Under the pieces are notes generated by a model, which saw only the letters and a list, made by a program, of their open reading frames with translations, did no database searches and was not told the origin of the DNA. Shown here one piece after another: positions 33,854 through 47,804 of a stretch of DNA of 64,000 nucleotides (the first letter of the stretch is position 1; each line of letters opens with the position of its first letter). Both the position numbers and the translations under genes were made by a program. This DNA comes from Turbatrix aceti. Its lineage: Eukaryota > Nematoda > Chromadorea > Rhabditida > Panagrolaimidae. The stretch lies in contig OZ017766.1 in assembly GCA_963969345.1 (NCBI GenBank), positions 12,400,001 through 12,464,000 on the forward strand, written 5' to 3'.

Positions 33854-34518
33854 GAACTTTTTCTTTTGTACATTAGGCCGTGAACCTGATCGATTTCGTC
33901 TTATATAGGACTTTCTTTTTTTTTGTCAATCAACTGATGTTTGCTTACGCTTCAATGCACATTTTTTGGGGTATCACGGAATTATGTGTTGATATAGACT
34001 GAAGACTCTGTCCTGTGCATATTTTTTTGCAAAGATGGTCACAAAATTGACTCAACATTGCACAACACATAATCTGTCAAAATGTGTTTTTTGATCTCCA
34101 TTGATCAAAAAATTTACGGTAAACAAAAAAACCAAAAAAAAGCTACAAAAACACAACCAAAAATTCCGAAACATGGTCTCGAAACGAAAACCCCAATTTT
34201 TCGCCAAGACCCTCACTCAAATTAAAAAAAACAAAAACTAAAAAAAAAACTGTAAAAAAGTAAGCGTGTTCAAACAGAGAACACTCTGCGCGCATAAACT
34301 CACAAACTGTTCCCCATTTTTTATTGCACAATGTTGGATAACAACTAATCACGTTTTTATGATTACTTTTCGAGCTTTTCCTCGTTTGTTTTCCGTTTTT
34401 ATTGCCCGTTTTCTCCTTCAGACTGTTGAGGACGACTTTTGAAGTGCGCGGAACCAAATGTAGGCATCTATATCTCGCGTGCGTGTTTTTTAACTTCATA
34501 ACAATTTTTTTCCAGATC
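33854..34518. other. Divergent intergenic region between P450 and ASCC3 genes
   Basis: A 665-base interval that must contain both promoters. The open frame 34143-34541 on the minus strand is low-complexity and overlaps the ASCC3 start, so it is not called. A TTTTTTTTCCAG acceptor lies 3 bases before the ASCC3 ATG. Confidence 0.5.
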
Positions 34519-37500
34519 ATGTCAAAAAAGCTGCCACTCAATCTCTTTGCGGGTGAATCGTCGAGACTCGGGTTAACAGAGGAGCGACCACAGCCCTCGG
34601 CTGCTGCACGGTCTTCTGGAAGGGCTCAGGCGTCGAAAAAGGAGGCAAAAAACAGCTTTTCGACTCCCGAACCGAAAAAACAAGCCCCAGCTCACCCTCC
34701 ACCGCTACCGCCACCCGGGCCGTCGTCCTCGACACCCAGTGGTCCGATCGCGTCCATCGATGACTCCCTGGCAATCACAATATCCATGATGTGCTCAGGC
34801 GATGCACCGAGGGTTGAATCGCTTCGTTCCCACCTTCTGGGCCTACTTTTATCCGAATCTCCCTCCGACGCTCTCCAGAGTGACCTGATTGACGCCCTGG
34901 GATTCGAAAACATTGAATTGGTTGCTCAGATCTGCCAGAACAGGGACCAGGCTTTGTCTGCGCTTCTGGAAATGGATTCTGGGATTCGCGAGGAGGAATC
35001 CAATTCCTTTTCTGGGCTTGTGCCCGTTCAACCGACCCAATCGCGTCAGGACCAGGCGGCGAAAAAAAATCAGTCCAAGCGAAAATACCAGATGAAAACA
35101 ACCCTCCAGGATGCCGATCAACTGGAATATGAACTCGCAGCTCGGGACGCTGCCCAGAGGGCGCAGTCAATCATCGCCCGTCGCTATCCCTTTGTCTTTG
35201 ATGCAGGCGAGATGGACTCGCTCCAGGACGGCAAACCACTTCCCCGGATCAACGTTATCCTTCCCGAACGAGCGATTCACATCAAGGAAAAGCTTTACGA
35301 TGAAATTTTTTTACCTCCCAGTGACAATCAGGCCAATCCGGAAGACTATCGTAAAGTCAACATTGCTGACCTCGATCCCGTGAGTCTGACCAAATTTATA
35401 AATATATCTACATAGTTACGACAAATTTTGTTTTACCGTACTTTCAGGTCGGAAAACTCGGCTTCGAAGGCTTCAAACGACTCAACACGATTCAGTCCAT
35501 CGTTTTTGAGCAAGCCTATAACACGGTCGAAAATCTGCTCATTTGTGCGCCTACCGGTGCCGGTAAGACGAATATTGCCATGCTGGCGGTGCTCAAAACG
35601 ATTCGGGATAACTGCAGGTCCGACGGCACGATTGATAAAAATGCTTTCAAGGTTAGTTTTAAATTCCAAATATTTTTTTGCTTATTTTTTTTGTTTTTTT
35701 CGTCCATTTATGTTTTTAGCATGTTCAGCGTAATTTGTTTTCTAATAAGATTTTTTCGATGTTTCGGATTCATTTTTATAAATATTTTTTTGGTCTTGTA
35801 GTAAGTTTAGTACTTTGAGGTCCTTTTTGAACCTAGTTTTACTCCGTAGACTTATTTTCGGTTTATTTTATCCATTTTGGGTTTGTTTAGACTTCTTTTT
35901 GACATTTCAGTCTTATTTTTTGCATTTTTGGACTATTTTGTTTTCTATTTTTCTTGTCTTTTTTGACTAATTTTTTTAGTAATTTGCATTTTTTGTCTTA
36001 TTTTAATCATTTGAATCCCCAAAAAATATATTCGTCATTTAATCTCATTTTAATATTTTTTTTCTCATTTTTGCTACTTTACATTGTAAAGTTTACAACT
36101 GCCGTAATTGTCGGTGTATCTTTTTTCTGGATTTGGAATTTAGATTTATTTTTGCCTTTTTTGATTTGTTTTTTATAAGCCACTTTTGTCATTTTAAAAA
36201 AGGTTTTTACAAATGGTTTAGGCCTCATTCTGCCATTTTTGGTTTCTTTCTGCAATTGTGGTCCTAATTTGTTAGTTTGGCAAATTTTAGTTTTTTTTAC
36301 CCATTTTTAGGTTCATTTTGAATATTTTAGAACCACATTTTTTTCTACAATTTTCTACAAAATTATAATTTTTTTGCACATTTCGGCTATTTTATTCTTA
36401 TTTTTGCAGATTTTGGTCTATTTTTTTTACATTTTAGGTTCATTTTTTGCTATTTTGAAGTCGATCCTGTTTTCAGCCTTTTTTACCCAAAAAATAACTC
36501 CCACACCCTTCAGATTATCTACATCGCCCCGATGAAGGCCCTGGCAGCAGAAATGACGATCACCTTTGGCAAGCGCCTCAAGCCCCTCGGCATCACCGTT
36601 CGCGAGCTAACAGGTGACACGACCATGTCCAAGCGGGAGATCAGTGAAACCCAAATGCTGATCCTGACTCCCGAGAAGTGGGATGTCGTGACGCGCAAAG
36701 CCGACGACGACGACCTCACCGGCCTCGTCCGGCTGCTCATCATCGACGAAGTCCACCTGTTGCACGACGAGCGAGGCCCTGTCATCGAGACCATCGTCGC
36801 GAGAACGCTCAGGCGAATTCACATGTCTCAGCACAAGGTGAGAAATTTGGCGGTTTCACAGCGAAATTATTTTTTTTTCACTTTTTGGAACAAAAAAACT
36901 GGCAAAAATATTACTTTAGGGCCTAAAAAATGATTTTCGATTGTCAAAAAAAATTTGTTATTTTGACTGTCGTAAATTTTCTTACGTGGAAATATTTAAA
37001 AAAATTAAAAACAAAAAAAAATTGAATTGAAAGTAATGTTTTTGACTATTTTTTGTTCCAAAAAGTAACATCAAAAAATTTTCGCTGTCACTGATTTTTT
37101 GATACAAAAATAATTTTCGGATAAAAAAATTACATATTACGATACAATGAATGACATTTTGGTGGTTTCACAACGACTTTTTTTCGAAGTTACGTTTTGG
37201 AACAAAAAAAACGGTACTACATATTTATTCCAAAAAAAAATTTTGGTTGTCTAAAAAAATGTTACTTTCAGTATCGTAAATTTTATTATCAATTTTTTAC
37301 CTAATTTTTTTAAGGTGCGAATTGTTGGTCTCTCTGCTACCTTGCCAAATTTTGTCGATGTGGCAACTTTTCTTGGTGTCAACCCTGAAAAGGGTCTATT
37401 CTTCTTCGATCGCCGCTTTCGACCCGTTCCCCTTGCGCAGTCGTTCATTGGCGTCGCCGAGAACGACGGCTGTGGCAACAGTGGCCCACGAATCATAAAT

Positions 37501-40500
37501 CAGCATCTCGACATCGTCGCGTACATGAAAGCCCTCGAATTTGCCCGTGAAGGCCACCAGGTGCTTGTCTTTGTCCATACCAGATCTGGCACTTCCAAAG
37601 TCATAGAAGCATTCTTGGAATTTGCATCACGGGATGGCGAGCTCGAAACCTTCATGGTTCCAAACAACACGACAAGGGCGTATATTCAGGCAAAAAAACA
37701 AATTTCAAATATTCGCTGTGCTCCGGTTGAAAAATACTTTTTGAATGGTTTTGGCATTCATCATGCTGGAATGCCGAGGCCTCACAGGTTTGTTTGGGGA
37801 AGCAAGAAAAAACAATAATTACGAAAACTTTTTTTTTAAATGTATTTATTTTACTTAAAAAATTATATGTACTATAATACAATACTTTTTTTACTAAAAA
37901 AATATAAAATACTCTTTTTACTAAAAAAATATAAAATACTTTTTTTACTAAAAAATTATTTTGTGAAAAATTATTTTTCTAAAAAAGTAGTACGCCGAAT
38001 GGGGTCATTTTTGGGGTTTCACGACGAATATTTTTTGATGTTAACAATTGTTGTATTTTTTTAGCACTCAAAAACGTAACTTTTGGGTCCAAAAAAATTT
38101 TACGGATGTTAAAAAATTGTTATTATGATTATCATATTGTTCGTTGGATTACGGTCATGGTTATCGACAAATTTTTGGGGTTTTTCGTGTCAAGATTTTT
38201 TTGGAACCAAAACAAAGATGTCTGTGTTCGTCCAGAGAGTTCTGAATATAAAAAAAATTGAAAAAAAGAAAAGATTATCGTGAGTGATATTTTTTGTGGT
38301 TTTGCAACTAAACTTTTTTGACGTACATTGACGTAAATGTTACTTTTAAGCTGAAAAAAATGTTTTTATTTAGTACCGTATTTTTTTGTTCAAAAATAAT
38401 TTTTTGCTGTCGTTTTTTTTTGTTTCAATTTTAATTGTTTCAAAATTCATAAAAATTATTTTTTACAAATTTCAGATCCCTAATCGAGCGCCTCTTTGCC
38501 GAAGGCCATATTCGTGTCCTTGCCTGTACTGCGACCCTTGCGTGGGGTGTCAATCTTCCTGCGCACGCAGTCATCATCCGTGGCACCGAAATTTTTGATC
38601 CCCAAAAAGGTGTCTTCACGGATATCGGCGCTCTCGACGTCCAGCAAATCTTTGGTCGTGCTGGTCGCCCTCAATACGAGACATCTGGTTTTGGCATTAT
38701 TTTGACGGGAGCATCAAAGCTTCGTAAATACGTCAAAATGCTCCTCCAACAGGTTCCCATTGAATCTGCGTTCATGAATCGCATACACGATAACCTCAAC
38801 GCAGAAGTCGCTGCCGGTACCGTATCCACAATTGAGGAAGCCGTCGAATGGCTGAGATACACGTATTTCTACGTCAGAGCAAGACTCAATCCCCTCGCGT
38901 ACGGGCTGACTGTTGGAGAGGTGAGAGGTGATCCGTCGCTGGAGAAGTATCTCACGGATTTGTGCTATCACACGGCCAAGAGACTCGATCAAAATCGTAT
39001 GATTTCTTTTGATTCGATGTGAGTTACGCTTTTTGTATAGACACGAAAATTTAGATTTTTGAAATGTTTTAATCACATTTTTAATAAAAAAATTAGAATT
39101 TAATTTTTTATTTGCTTAAATTTAAATTTCGAAATTTTCAGAAATAAAAAAAAATTCGTGTGAAAAAAATTTTATTTAAAGAAATCAAAAAAAAATCTTT
39201 TACACAGAAATTTAAATTTTTGTGTGGAGCTGTGCAGAATTTTTTTTTTACTTTTTTTCTGCGCAGAATTTTTTTTTACTTTTTTTCCTATTTTTAGAAC
39301 GAAATAATTTTTTGTCTCTTAATGCGAAAATCTAAGTTTGTACATTTTTTTTCCGAAAATCTTTTTTTTGTGTCTTAATTGGAAAATTGTATTTTTATTG
39401 TTAGCTTTTGATTTTTTTTTTGATTTTTTTGGCGGAGTTTTTATGTGTCGTCTTGACGCGAAAATTGAATACTTTTTTGTGTCAAGAGTCACGCGAAATT
39501 TCTTTTTTTTTGTTGTCCAATAAATTTTTATATTTTTCTTAGAAAACTTTCTTTAAAAATGTGTTTTTTGACTCGAAACAAAGTTTTCGTTCCGAAAGCT
39601 TTGGATGCGCGCGTTTTTTTTGGATTTCAATGCGAAAAAAAATTGTACCTTTATGTTCATTTTTTCATTAAAAAAATTCCAGCAATGGCTACCTGTCTGC
39701 GACAGACCTCGGTCGCATCGCATCCCACTTCTACGTCACCTACGCAACCATCGAAAATGTCAATTCAAACGAAGGCATCGTCAAATTCACCCAAAATACG
39801 TCAAGCGAAATCGCGCTCGCCATGATCTGCAAAGCCCAGGAATTTGCCCAGATTTCCGCCCGTGAAACCGAAATGGATAATCTCTCGATGCTTTCTGCGA
39901 CGTCGTCCATCTTTCACAACGCAAACGGATCTCTCGTCGACACGGAAGGCAAGGTCAACGTCCTCCTCCAGGCGTACATCTCGAGAACCAACGTTGAGAA
40001 CTTTGCACTCTTCACCGAGATGGTATACGTCTCGCAGAATGCATCCAGAATTGCGAGGGCGTATTTTGAGATTATCCTTCGAAGGGGATGGGCGTCGCTC
40101 GCGAATACCTGTCTAATGCTGTCCAAGTGCGTTGCTCAGAGGATGTGGGAACATCAGACGCCTCTAAGACAGCTTGGAGATTATTTGCGATATGTGAGTT
40201 TTTATTGTAGTTTTTTTAACAAAATTTTTTATATAAAAGGAAAATTTTCGCGTTTTTCAGTTTTTCTTTGAATTTTGGACAGATAAGAAATGTTCAATAA
40301 CGTTTTTTCTAGAAGTCCTAAACACTATTTTCGTATGTATCTCGACGCGAAAATTGATGCGCACACGTTTTTTTCGAATTAATTAAAAAAAATTTTGGGT
40401 CTCGAAACGAATTTTTTGAACGAGATTTCATTACCATTTTTTTTTATGAATTTTTTTTACATTGTTTGTAAAAAAATATTTTAAAAAATGTCTAGAAAAT

Positions 40501-43500
40501 TTTTCCCAAAACTTAAAAAAATGTTTTTATATCTCGGCGCGAAAATTGATTTTGACAGTTTTTGATGCACACTTTTTTTTCTTTTCTTAAATTTAAAATC
40601 AATTTTTTGGGTCTCGAAACGAAATTTAAAGAAAATCAATCTTTGAAATAATTTTTTGGCGATTGAAAATTCTAATAATTTTTTTATATTAGAATTATTC
40701 AAATAATGTTTTTCAAGAAAATGTAAACACATAATTTTTTTTTTGAATAATTTTTTTCAGACAACGATAAATAAGGTTGAAGGCAAGCGCCTGTCCTTCC
40801 ACCAATTCCTCGACTTCTCTGCAGACGAACTCGGTTCCATGTTTTCCGTCGATGGTCACAAGCTGTACAGCGCATTCCGATTTCTGCCAGTCCTCGACGC
40901 CGATGCTACGATTCGTCCCATTACGGGATCTATTGTCCAGATCGATGCTACCATCACACCAGCTTTCAACTGGAATGACCGTATGCATGGCACCGGCACG
41001 ATGAGGTACTGGATACTAATCGAAGACGTCGACGAAGACCTCATCGTTCACTACGAGCCACTCATTGTTCAGAAGAAAAAAGTCGTCAAGCAGCAGTCCC
41101 AGAGGCTGCTCTTCACGTTGCCGGTTCGCGAGGATCAGGTCATGCATCAGTTTCAACTCAGGATTGCAAATGATACATGGATTGTCGAGGATACGATTGT
41201 GCCTATTTCGTTGCACGGATTTAGGATGCCGGAGGAAATGAGTCCTCATACTGGTTGGTTTTTTAAAAGTATTTTTTAAAAAATACGATAGAAAAAATTA
41301 TTTAAAAAAAATTAAAATATTTAGAAAAAAATATAAAAAAAGTTTTACTGAAAGTTCTTAATGTAAAAATTTAGGTTTTTTTGCATTTAAAATTTTGTAT
41401 AAGTTTTGAAACATTTTTTTTAAAGCTCCTAAAAAATATATGTTTCAAAAATTGAAGTTTACGGTTTTTTATGCGCACGCATTTTTTGATTTTTTTATGT
41501 ACATTTTTTATTAAAAAAAATTTGGGACCTGTAACGAAAAAAGTGGTTCATTTTTTTGTTGGTTTTGAAAATTTTTTTTTTTTAGATTTTGAAAATTACC
41601 TTTTTCTGGGTCGAATTTTGGATGTATGTACATGAGTTATTTTTATTTTCGTGTCCAGATGTTTTGTATTTTTAAAAATTTTACATTGATTTTTTTGTTT
41701 AGAAAAACTTCGAAAAAATGTCCCAAACTTAAAATTACTGTAATTTGCTAAAAAAACCGACCTAAATAATTTTTAAGATCTCCTTGAACTCGACCCACTT
41801 CCCGTGACGTCACTCAAAAACAAGAAATACCAAAGCCTGTACAACTTTGAATTTTTCAACCCAATCCAAACCCAGGTATTCCACTGTCTCTATCATTCGG
41901 ACAAATCGTCACTCATCGGAGCGCCGACAAGTTCCGGCAAGACTCTCTGCGCGGAACTGGCCATCTTCAGGTGTCTTTCGCAGACGCCCGATCGGAAATG
42001 CGTGTACATCGCGCCGCTCAAGGCTCTCGTCAGGGAACGAGTCCTTGATTGGGGTGTCAAGTTCCAGAAAAATCTCGGAATTCGGTAGGTTTTGGATTTT
42101 TTTGTTACTCGGGAAAATTTTTTTTGTATTTTTTTTATTTTGGTGAAAAAAAAATAAATTAATGAATTACAACGTAATTAATTAACAAATTTTTAAATTT
42201 TTTTTTTGTAGTTTTCGTGTCAAGAGTTTGAAATTCGCACGTGTCAATTAATTGTCTAATTAGTTAATTAATTAAGTAAAAAATTAATTTTAATTTTGCA
42301 TAAAAAATTATTTTTTTTGCAGAATTGTCGAAGTCTCCGGCGACCATACTCCAGACGCCGACGAACTCTCCAAAGCCCAAGTCCTCGTTACGACACCCGA
42401 AAAGTGGGATGGCATTACCCGTGCCTGGGAATCCCGATCCTACGTCCGACAGGTTGGTCTCGTGGTTATCGATGAAATTCACCTTCTTGGCGTCGAGCGT
42501 GGCGCTGTCCTCGAAGCTATCGTGACGCGTATCAAGTTGATAGCACGCAAGCGACCCTCTGATTCACCTATCAGGATTGTCGGACTCTCGACTGCGTTGG
42601 CGAACGCTGCGGACATTGCCAAGTGGTTGGATATTCCTGCGGTGGGTTTTTTGACGCGATTTTTTTTTAATTTGGATTTATGACTTTTTGAGGTTGGGGC
42701 CAGGGTTCTCAACGGGCCGGGTCGGCCCGGGCCAAAAAAATTGTTTTTTGGGCCCCGACACGAAAAGCGTTTTTTGGGTCCTGACGAGAATATAGTTTTC
42801 TTTGCTTCCCGACGCGAAAAGTGTTTTTTTTATTTAAAAAAAATATATTTTCCACAATTTTTTTTATATTGCAAAAGAACAATTTTTAGTCCGGTCTTTA
42901 CAACTTCCGACCCGCAGTTCGACCCGTCAAAATCGACGTTCACATTGCCGGCTTCTCAGAGCAGCACTACTGTCCGCGCATGGCGCTGATGAACAAGCCA
43001 GCGTTCAAGGCGATCAAGCAGTTCTCGCCCGTCAAGCCGACCCTCATCTTTGTCGCCTCCCGTCGCCAGACCCGCATCACAGCGATGGCCTTCCTCACCA
43101 TGCTGGCCTCCGAAGACGACCCCCGGCAGTGGCTCCACATGGACCCCGCTGACCTCCAGGCTGAATTCGACGTCATCAAGGATGAAAATCTTCGCCTGAC
43201 GCTGCCATTTGGCATCGGAATGCATCATGCCGGACTCCAGCCTGCTGAACGATCCGCTGTCGAACGACTTTTTGTTGAACGAAAGATTCAGGTTGGGTAT
43301 AAAATTTAATTTTAAAACTAAAAAATTACTATTTTAAAAAATACTGTAAATGGTGACTTTTTATGTATGAAAAAACGTACTTCAGTATCAAAAAAAATTT
43401 AAAAGTTCCAAAATCAATTTTTTTATTTTTTTTGTTTTTTAATATCATTTTTTGAAATTCTTTTTTTTGGAAAAGCACACAAAAAATTATAAAGACTTAA

Positions 43501-46500
43501 AAAAAAATTCTCATTTTGATTATTTTTAATTTTTTTTCAGTTCTGTTTTACAATTTTTTTCTTGAAAAAAATATGATTTTACTGCATTTTTTTGTAAGAA
43601 TGCATGATTTTTTGTGGTCCCGAGGCGAAAATTATATTCAAATAAATTTTTATATTCAATTTTTTGAGTTTTGGTAAAAAAATGTTAAAAAAATTACAGT
43701 AATTTTTTAACGTAAAGAATTGTAGGTCCTCATCGCTACCGCAACCCTGGCCTGGGGCATCAATTGTCCCGCTCACCTGGTTATCGTCAAGGGCACGGAG
43801 TACTTTGACGGCGCCAAGCACAAGTACGTCGACTTCCCTGTCACGGATGTCCTACAGATGATTGGACGTGCCGGCAGGCCGCAGTATGATACGTCGGCCG
43901 TTGCTGTCGTCTACGTTCAGGATGTGAAAAAGAATTTCTACAAGAGATTCTTGTACGAACCATTTCCTGTGGAATCTTCGTTGCTGGAGGTCCTTCCGAA
44001 TCATATCAATGCTGAGATTGCATCCGGGGCTATTCACGAGAAAAAGCATGTTGTCGAGTATATTTCTGGCACTTATTTTTATCGGTTGGTTTTTTTGAAA
44101 GAAAAAAATTAAATTTTTGGATAAAAATTTTAGATATAAGAAAATTAGATTTTTTTTATGAAATTTAAATTTTAAAAATTTAACAGCCACTCTGCGTGCC
44201 GATTTATTTATAAGGTGGAGGGTGCTACACAGGCATTTTACACTTTCCGATGTTTTGTGCTAAAGTTGTAGGCACCTATAGGGAGGTTCCAAATTTCCAT
44301 ATCAAAATTTTTTTAGATGCCGGATTCTGGAGTTTCGGCTTCTGGAAGTTTCGGACGTCAAATTTTCAAAATGTTTCAAAAATTATGATTTTTGGTATAC
44401 AGGGGTATCTTGGCACGAGAAATCGACTGGTGTATTTAGTTTTCTCAAAAAACATCTGACGTTTATGAAAAAATGTGATTTCTGGTTTTCCCGCCCGTTT
44501 TTGTCCGTTGCTTGACTCCAGCATCCGTATATTACCCGGCGAAGTGGTTTTCGCAGGCTAATCTTGTAGCTTGGTTTCTGCTCTATCGGGAAAAGTGAAA
44601 GAAAAAATATATTAGCTCCATCAATTTTCGTTTCGAATTTTTTTATGACGCCAACTCGATCTAAAATGGTTGAAAAAGCGCACAGATTCGATGGCCGTTC
44701 CCCGCTTTGTGTGCGCGCAACGTGCGAGTGCGCGCCGTGCTGCAGCGCAGGCGTTTTGCGTGCGTAATTTCTCTTTTTTCGCTTGTTTTTGATCGAGTTG
44801 GCGTCATAAAAAAATTCGAAACGAAAATTGATGGAGCTAATATATTTTTTCTTTCACTTTTCCCGATAGAGCAGAAACCAAGCTACAAGATTAGCCTGCG
44901 AAAACCACTTCGCCGGGTAATATACGGATGCTGGAGTCAAGCAACGGACAAAAACGGGCGGAAAAACCAGAAATCACATTTTTTCATAAACGTCAGATGT
45001 TTTTTGAGAAAACTAAATACACCAGTCGATTTCTCGTGCCAAGATACCCCTGTATACCAAAAATCATAATTTTTGAAACATTTTGAAAATTTGACGTCCG
45101 AAACTTCCAGAAGCCGAAACTCCAGAATCCGGCATCTAAAAAAATTTTGATATGGAAATTTGGAACCTCCCTATAGGTGCCTACAACTTTGGCACAAAAC
45201 ATCGGAAGGTGTAAAATACCTGTGTAGCCGGAAATAAATCTGCTCGCAGAGTGCCTCTTAAACTTTTGGAAAAAAAGATTATGATAAATATCCCAAAATT
45301 AATTGAATTTTGAAAAATAATATTTAAAAAAAAATTTTTAGTTAAAAAATTTTCCGAAATAAATTTTAATTTTTGGGGTTTCAAAACGAAAAAATGTTGT
45401 GTTTGTTGACTAGAAGTTTTCTAGTTCTTGCATCGGGAATTGATGTGCACATGTTTTTCAAGACTGCGAAATAAAAAAAAAATTTTGGGGTTTTTTTAAT
45501 CATGAATTTTTAGTTTTCGTTTTAAAAGTTTTGAATGCGCACGCTATTATTTTTTTCTGTTATTTTATCAGAATTGAATAAATATTTTTGGACTTTCAGA
45601 CGCCTCTTCGCGAATCCCACCTACTATGGCGTTGATGACCCCACCCCCGAAGGCATGACCAAGTTCCTCACTTCCGTTGTTGACCACGCCATCGACGAAC
45701 TCACAAAATCCTACTGTGTTACGGTCGACGATGCAGAATCCGGCGACGGCGTCGTGCCCACAGTCTACGGCAGAATCGCGTCCAGCTACTACCTCGAGCA
45801 CATCACGCTTCGTCACTTTGTCGACCGCCTGGGACCCGGTCTGGCACCCACCGAGTTGCTCAGAATCCTCGCAGACTGCCCAGAATACGCCGAAATTCCC
45901 GTCCGACACAATGAGGAAATCATTCAGGAAAAACTCTCTCATTTGTTGCCGCTGTCGTTGAACAAGGCTCAAACAGACTTTGAATCGCCCCACGTCAAGG
46001 TCTATCTCCTCTACCAGGCGCATTTTAGCCAGTTCAAGGATCTCCAGGCAGATTACGTCACGGATTTAAGGTCAATTCTCGATGCGTGCATTCGAATCTT
46101 CCAGGCGATGTTGGATGTCTGTCTCGCCAATGGATGGCTGGATTCGGCTATTGGAACGATGGTTCTCTTGCAACAGGTCGTTCAGGGCAGATGGGCGTGG
46201 GACCATCCGCTTCTGTGTCTGCCAAGGATCGAGAATCACGCTATCGACGGCATTGGGTTGGTTTTGGGGTTTAAAGGTTGTAAAAATTTTGAATATGATT
46301 TTTCGTACAAATTTGCAGATTTTGACGAACTGAGATTTTTTATGACAAAAAATTTAAAAAGTTTGCAACAAAGTCAATTTTATAAAAATATTTCGATCAG
46401 CACGAATTTTTTTTAAACGAAATTTGACATATTTGGACTGAAAAATATATTTTTTATACAAAAAATTTTGAATTTTTTATTTTCAAACAAAATTTGTTTC

Positions 46501-47580
46501 AAAAACAAAAAAAATGTTCGCAACTTTTAATTTATTTTTTTTGGGTTAAGTTTATCGAATATTCAAATTGAAGCGAAATTTATGTTTTTGTATTATTTTT
46601 TACAAAAAATTTCAACAGTCATTTTTTTCAAATTGCCATTTTTTTAGTCCGAATTTATCAATCCCTCAACTTCAAGCCAAATACGGCATGGACAAGCCGT
46701 CATACAAGCTTACGACCCCCGAAATGAATCGTCTGGCGAAGGAAATTACTTCCCGGACAATTCTTGAGCACTGGGAAGCCAAAAGGGTCGTGGAAGCTCT
46801 CGCCGCGTGGCCGATACTCGCAGTTCGACAGCCGACTGTCATCTTTGAAGACGGCAGCGAACACCACCTCGCTTTTAACTCCAAAACCCCGGTTACCAAC
46901 AGCGTTTGCGTTTTACCGGGTCAAAGGTGCAAGCTCAGGTTGAGATTGGATCTGTTGGGTGCTGGAAGGGTCGGTTTTTTTTAATCTTTTTTTTGTAGGT
47001 TAGAAACATGTTTTTTTTTGGTTTCAGACAACCAAACAAGCCTATACGCCGAGATTTCACAAGGAAAAGACAGCGTCTTGGATTGTCCTGATCGGTGCGA
47101 AGGACAGAAACTCGGTGATTGGGTTTTCCAAAGTTTCACCCATCGTTGAGTCTCGGCACATTCGTTTGAATTTTGTTGCTCCGGTTATTGCGTGAGTATT
47201 TTTATTGACAAAAATGTTTTGGAAAATTAATTCTATTTGTACAAAACTTTTGTTCATGTATAATTTTTGTTTTCATTTTTTTGCGTTCACATTCAATTTT
47301 TTTGAAGGTTTTTTGCGCAAAAAAAAGTTTTCTGACACTTTGGACCAAAATTTGCCGAAAAAAAATCACAGGATGCCAAAAAATTTTTTGCAAATTTGAG
47401 ACTAGGATTTTTAAAATTGTAAAAATTGGCAAACCAGCACAATTTTTTTTTTAATTTTAAATTTATGTGCAATATATTTTTTTCAGTGGTTCATACAAGT
47501 TGACAGTTTTCATCCTTTCCGACGCCTATCTGGGTATCGATCAAGAATACGAGTTTTCATGCAACGTTCAAGCGAAGTAA
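34519..47580 (+). CDS. ASCC3: ASCC3-type double-cassette Ski2-like helicase
   Basis: Fifteen exons: 34519-35379, 35448-35651, 36514-36837, 37315-37787, 38476-39018, 39683-40193, 40761-41253, 41778-42084, 42323-42641, 42890-43291, 43726-44084, 45600-46256, 46648-46969, 47028-47191, 47487-47580. They join in frame to 2010 residues; human ASCC3 has 2202. Cassette 1: Walker A APTGAGKT (about 321-328), DEVH (433-436), GLSATLPN, then FGRAGRPQ and a Sec63 unit. Cassette 2: APTSSGKT (about 1185-1192), DEIH (1289-1292), [16 protein letters not shown], Sec63 unit to the end (IDQEYEF). [11 protein letters not shown] and [10 protein letters not shown], and LSTALANA in cassette 2, point to ASCC3 rather than the spliceosomal BRR2. 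ASCC3 unwinds DNA in alkylation repair and drives splitting of collided ribosomes. The N-terminal region before the first cassette is about 170 residues shorter than in human and opens with a Pro/Ser-rich stretch. Intron 11 contains a foldback transposon. Confidence 0.96.
44184..45257. mobile_element. TTAA-flanked foldback element in ASCC3 intron 11
   Basis: The element is bordered by TTAA at 44180-44183 and 45258-45261, and its ends are inverted copies of CACTCTGCGAGC(A/C)GATTTAT. Arms 44184-44672 and 44785-45257 mirror each other; the identical 69-residue frames at 44250-44459 and 44993-45202 are by-products. A TTAA duplication is typical of piggyBac-type insertion, but the ends do not start with CCC as in most piggyBacs. 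No transposase is encoded. It occupies most of the 1.5-kb intron without harming the splice sites. Confidence 0.88.
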
Positions 47581-47682
47581 ATATTTAAAAATAATAATTT
47601 GCAATATTTATCTATTCTCAGACATCCGCCGCCTTCGACGGCATTTTATTATCGTGGTGATTTTTGTTCGAAGTATTTTTTT

Positions 47683-47688
47683 AATAAA
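47683..47688 (+). terminator. Candidate poly(A) signal of ASCC3
   Basis: AATAAA about 103 bases after the stop codon. AT-richness makes chance matches common here. Confidence 0.4.
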
Positions 47689-47804
47689 TATTTATTTACC
47701 TTCTGTTTTGCATACATGCATAATTTGGATAATTTATTGGGGGGAGGGTCTTCTGCTGGTCGGACACTTTTACGATCTGACCATTTTTATGGATGCATTC
47801 CGAT

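Noticed and set aside
34143..34541. 132-codon minus-strand frame overlapping the ASCC3 start
   Set aside because: Low-complexity, overlaps a well-supported exon, no domain.
35954..36178. Phe-rich frame in ASCC3 intron 2
   Set aside because: T-rich intron translated in one frame; no coding signal.
44250..45202. Paired 69-aa frames in ASCC3 intron 11
   Set aside because: Palindrome by-products of the TTAA foldback.
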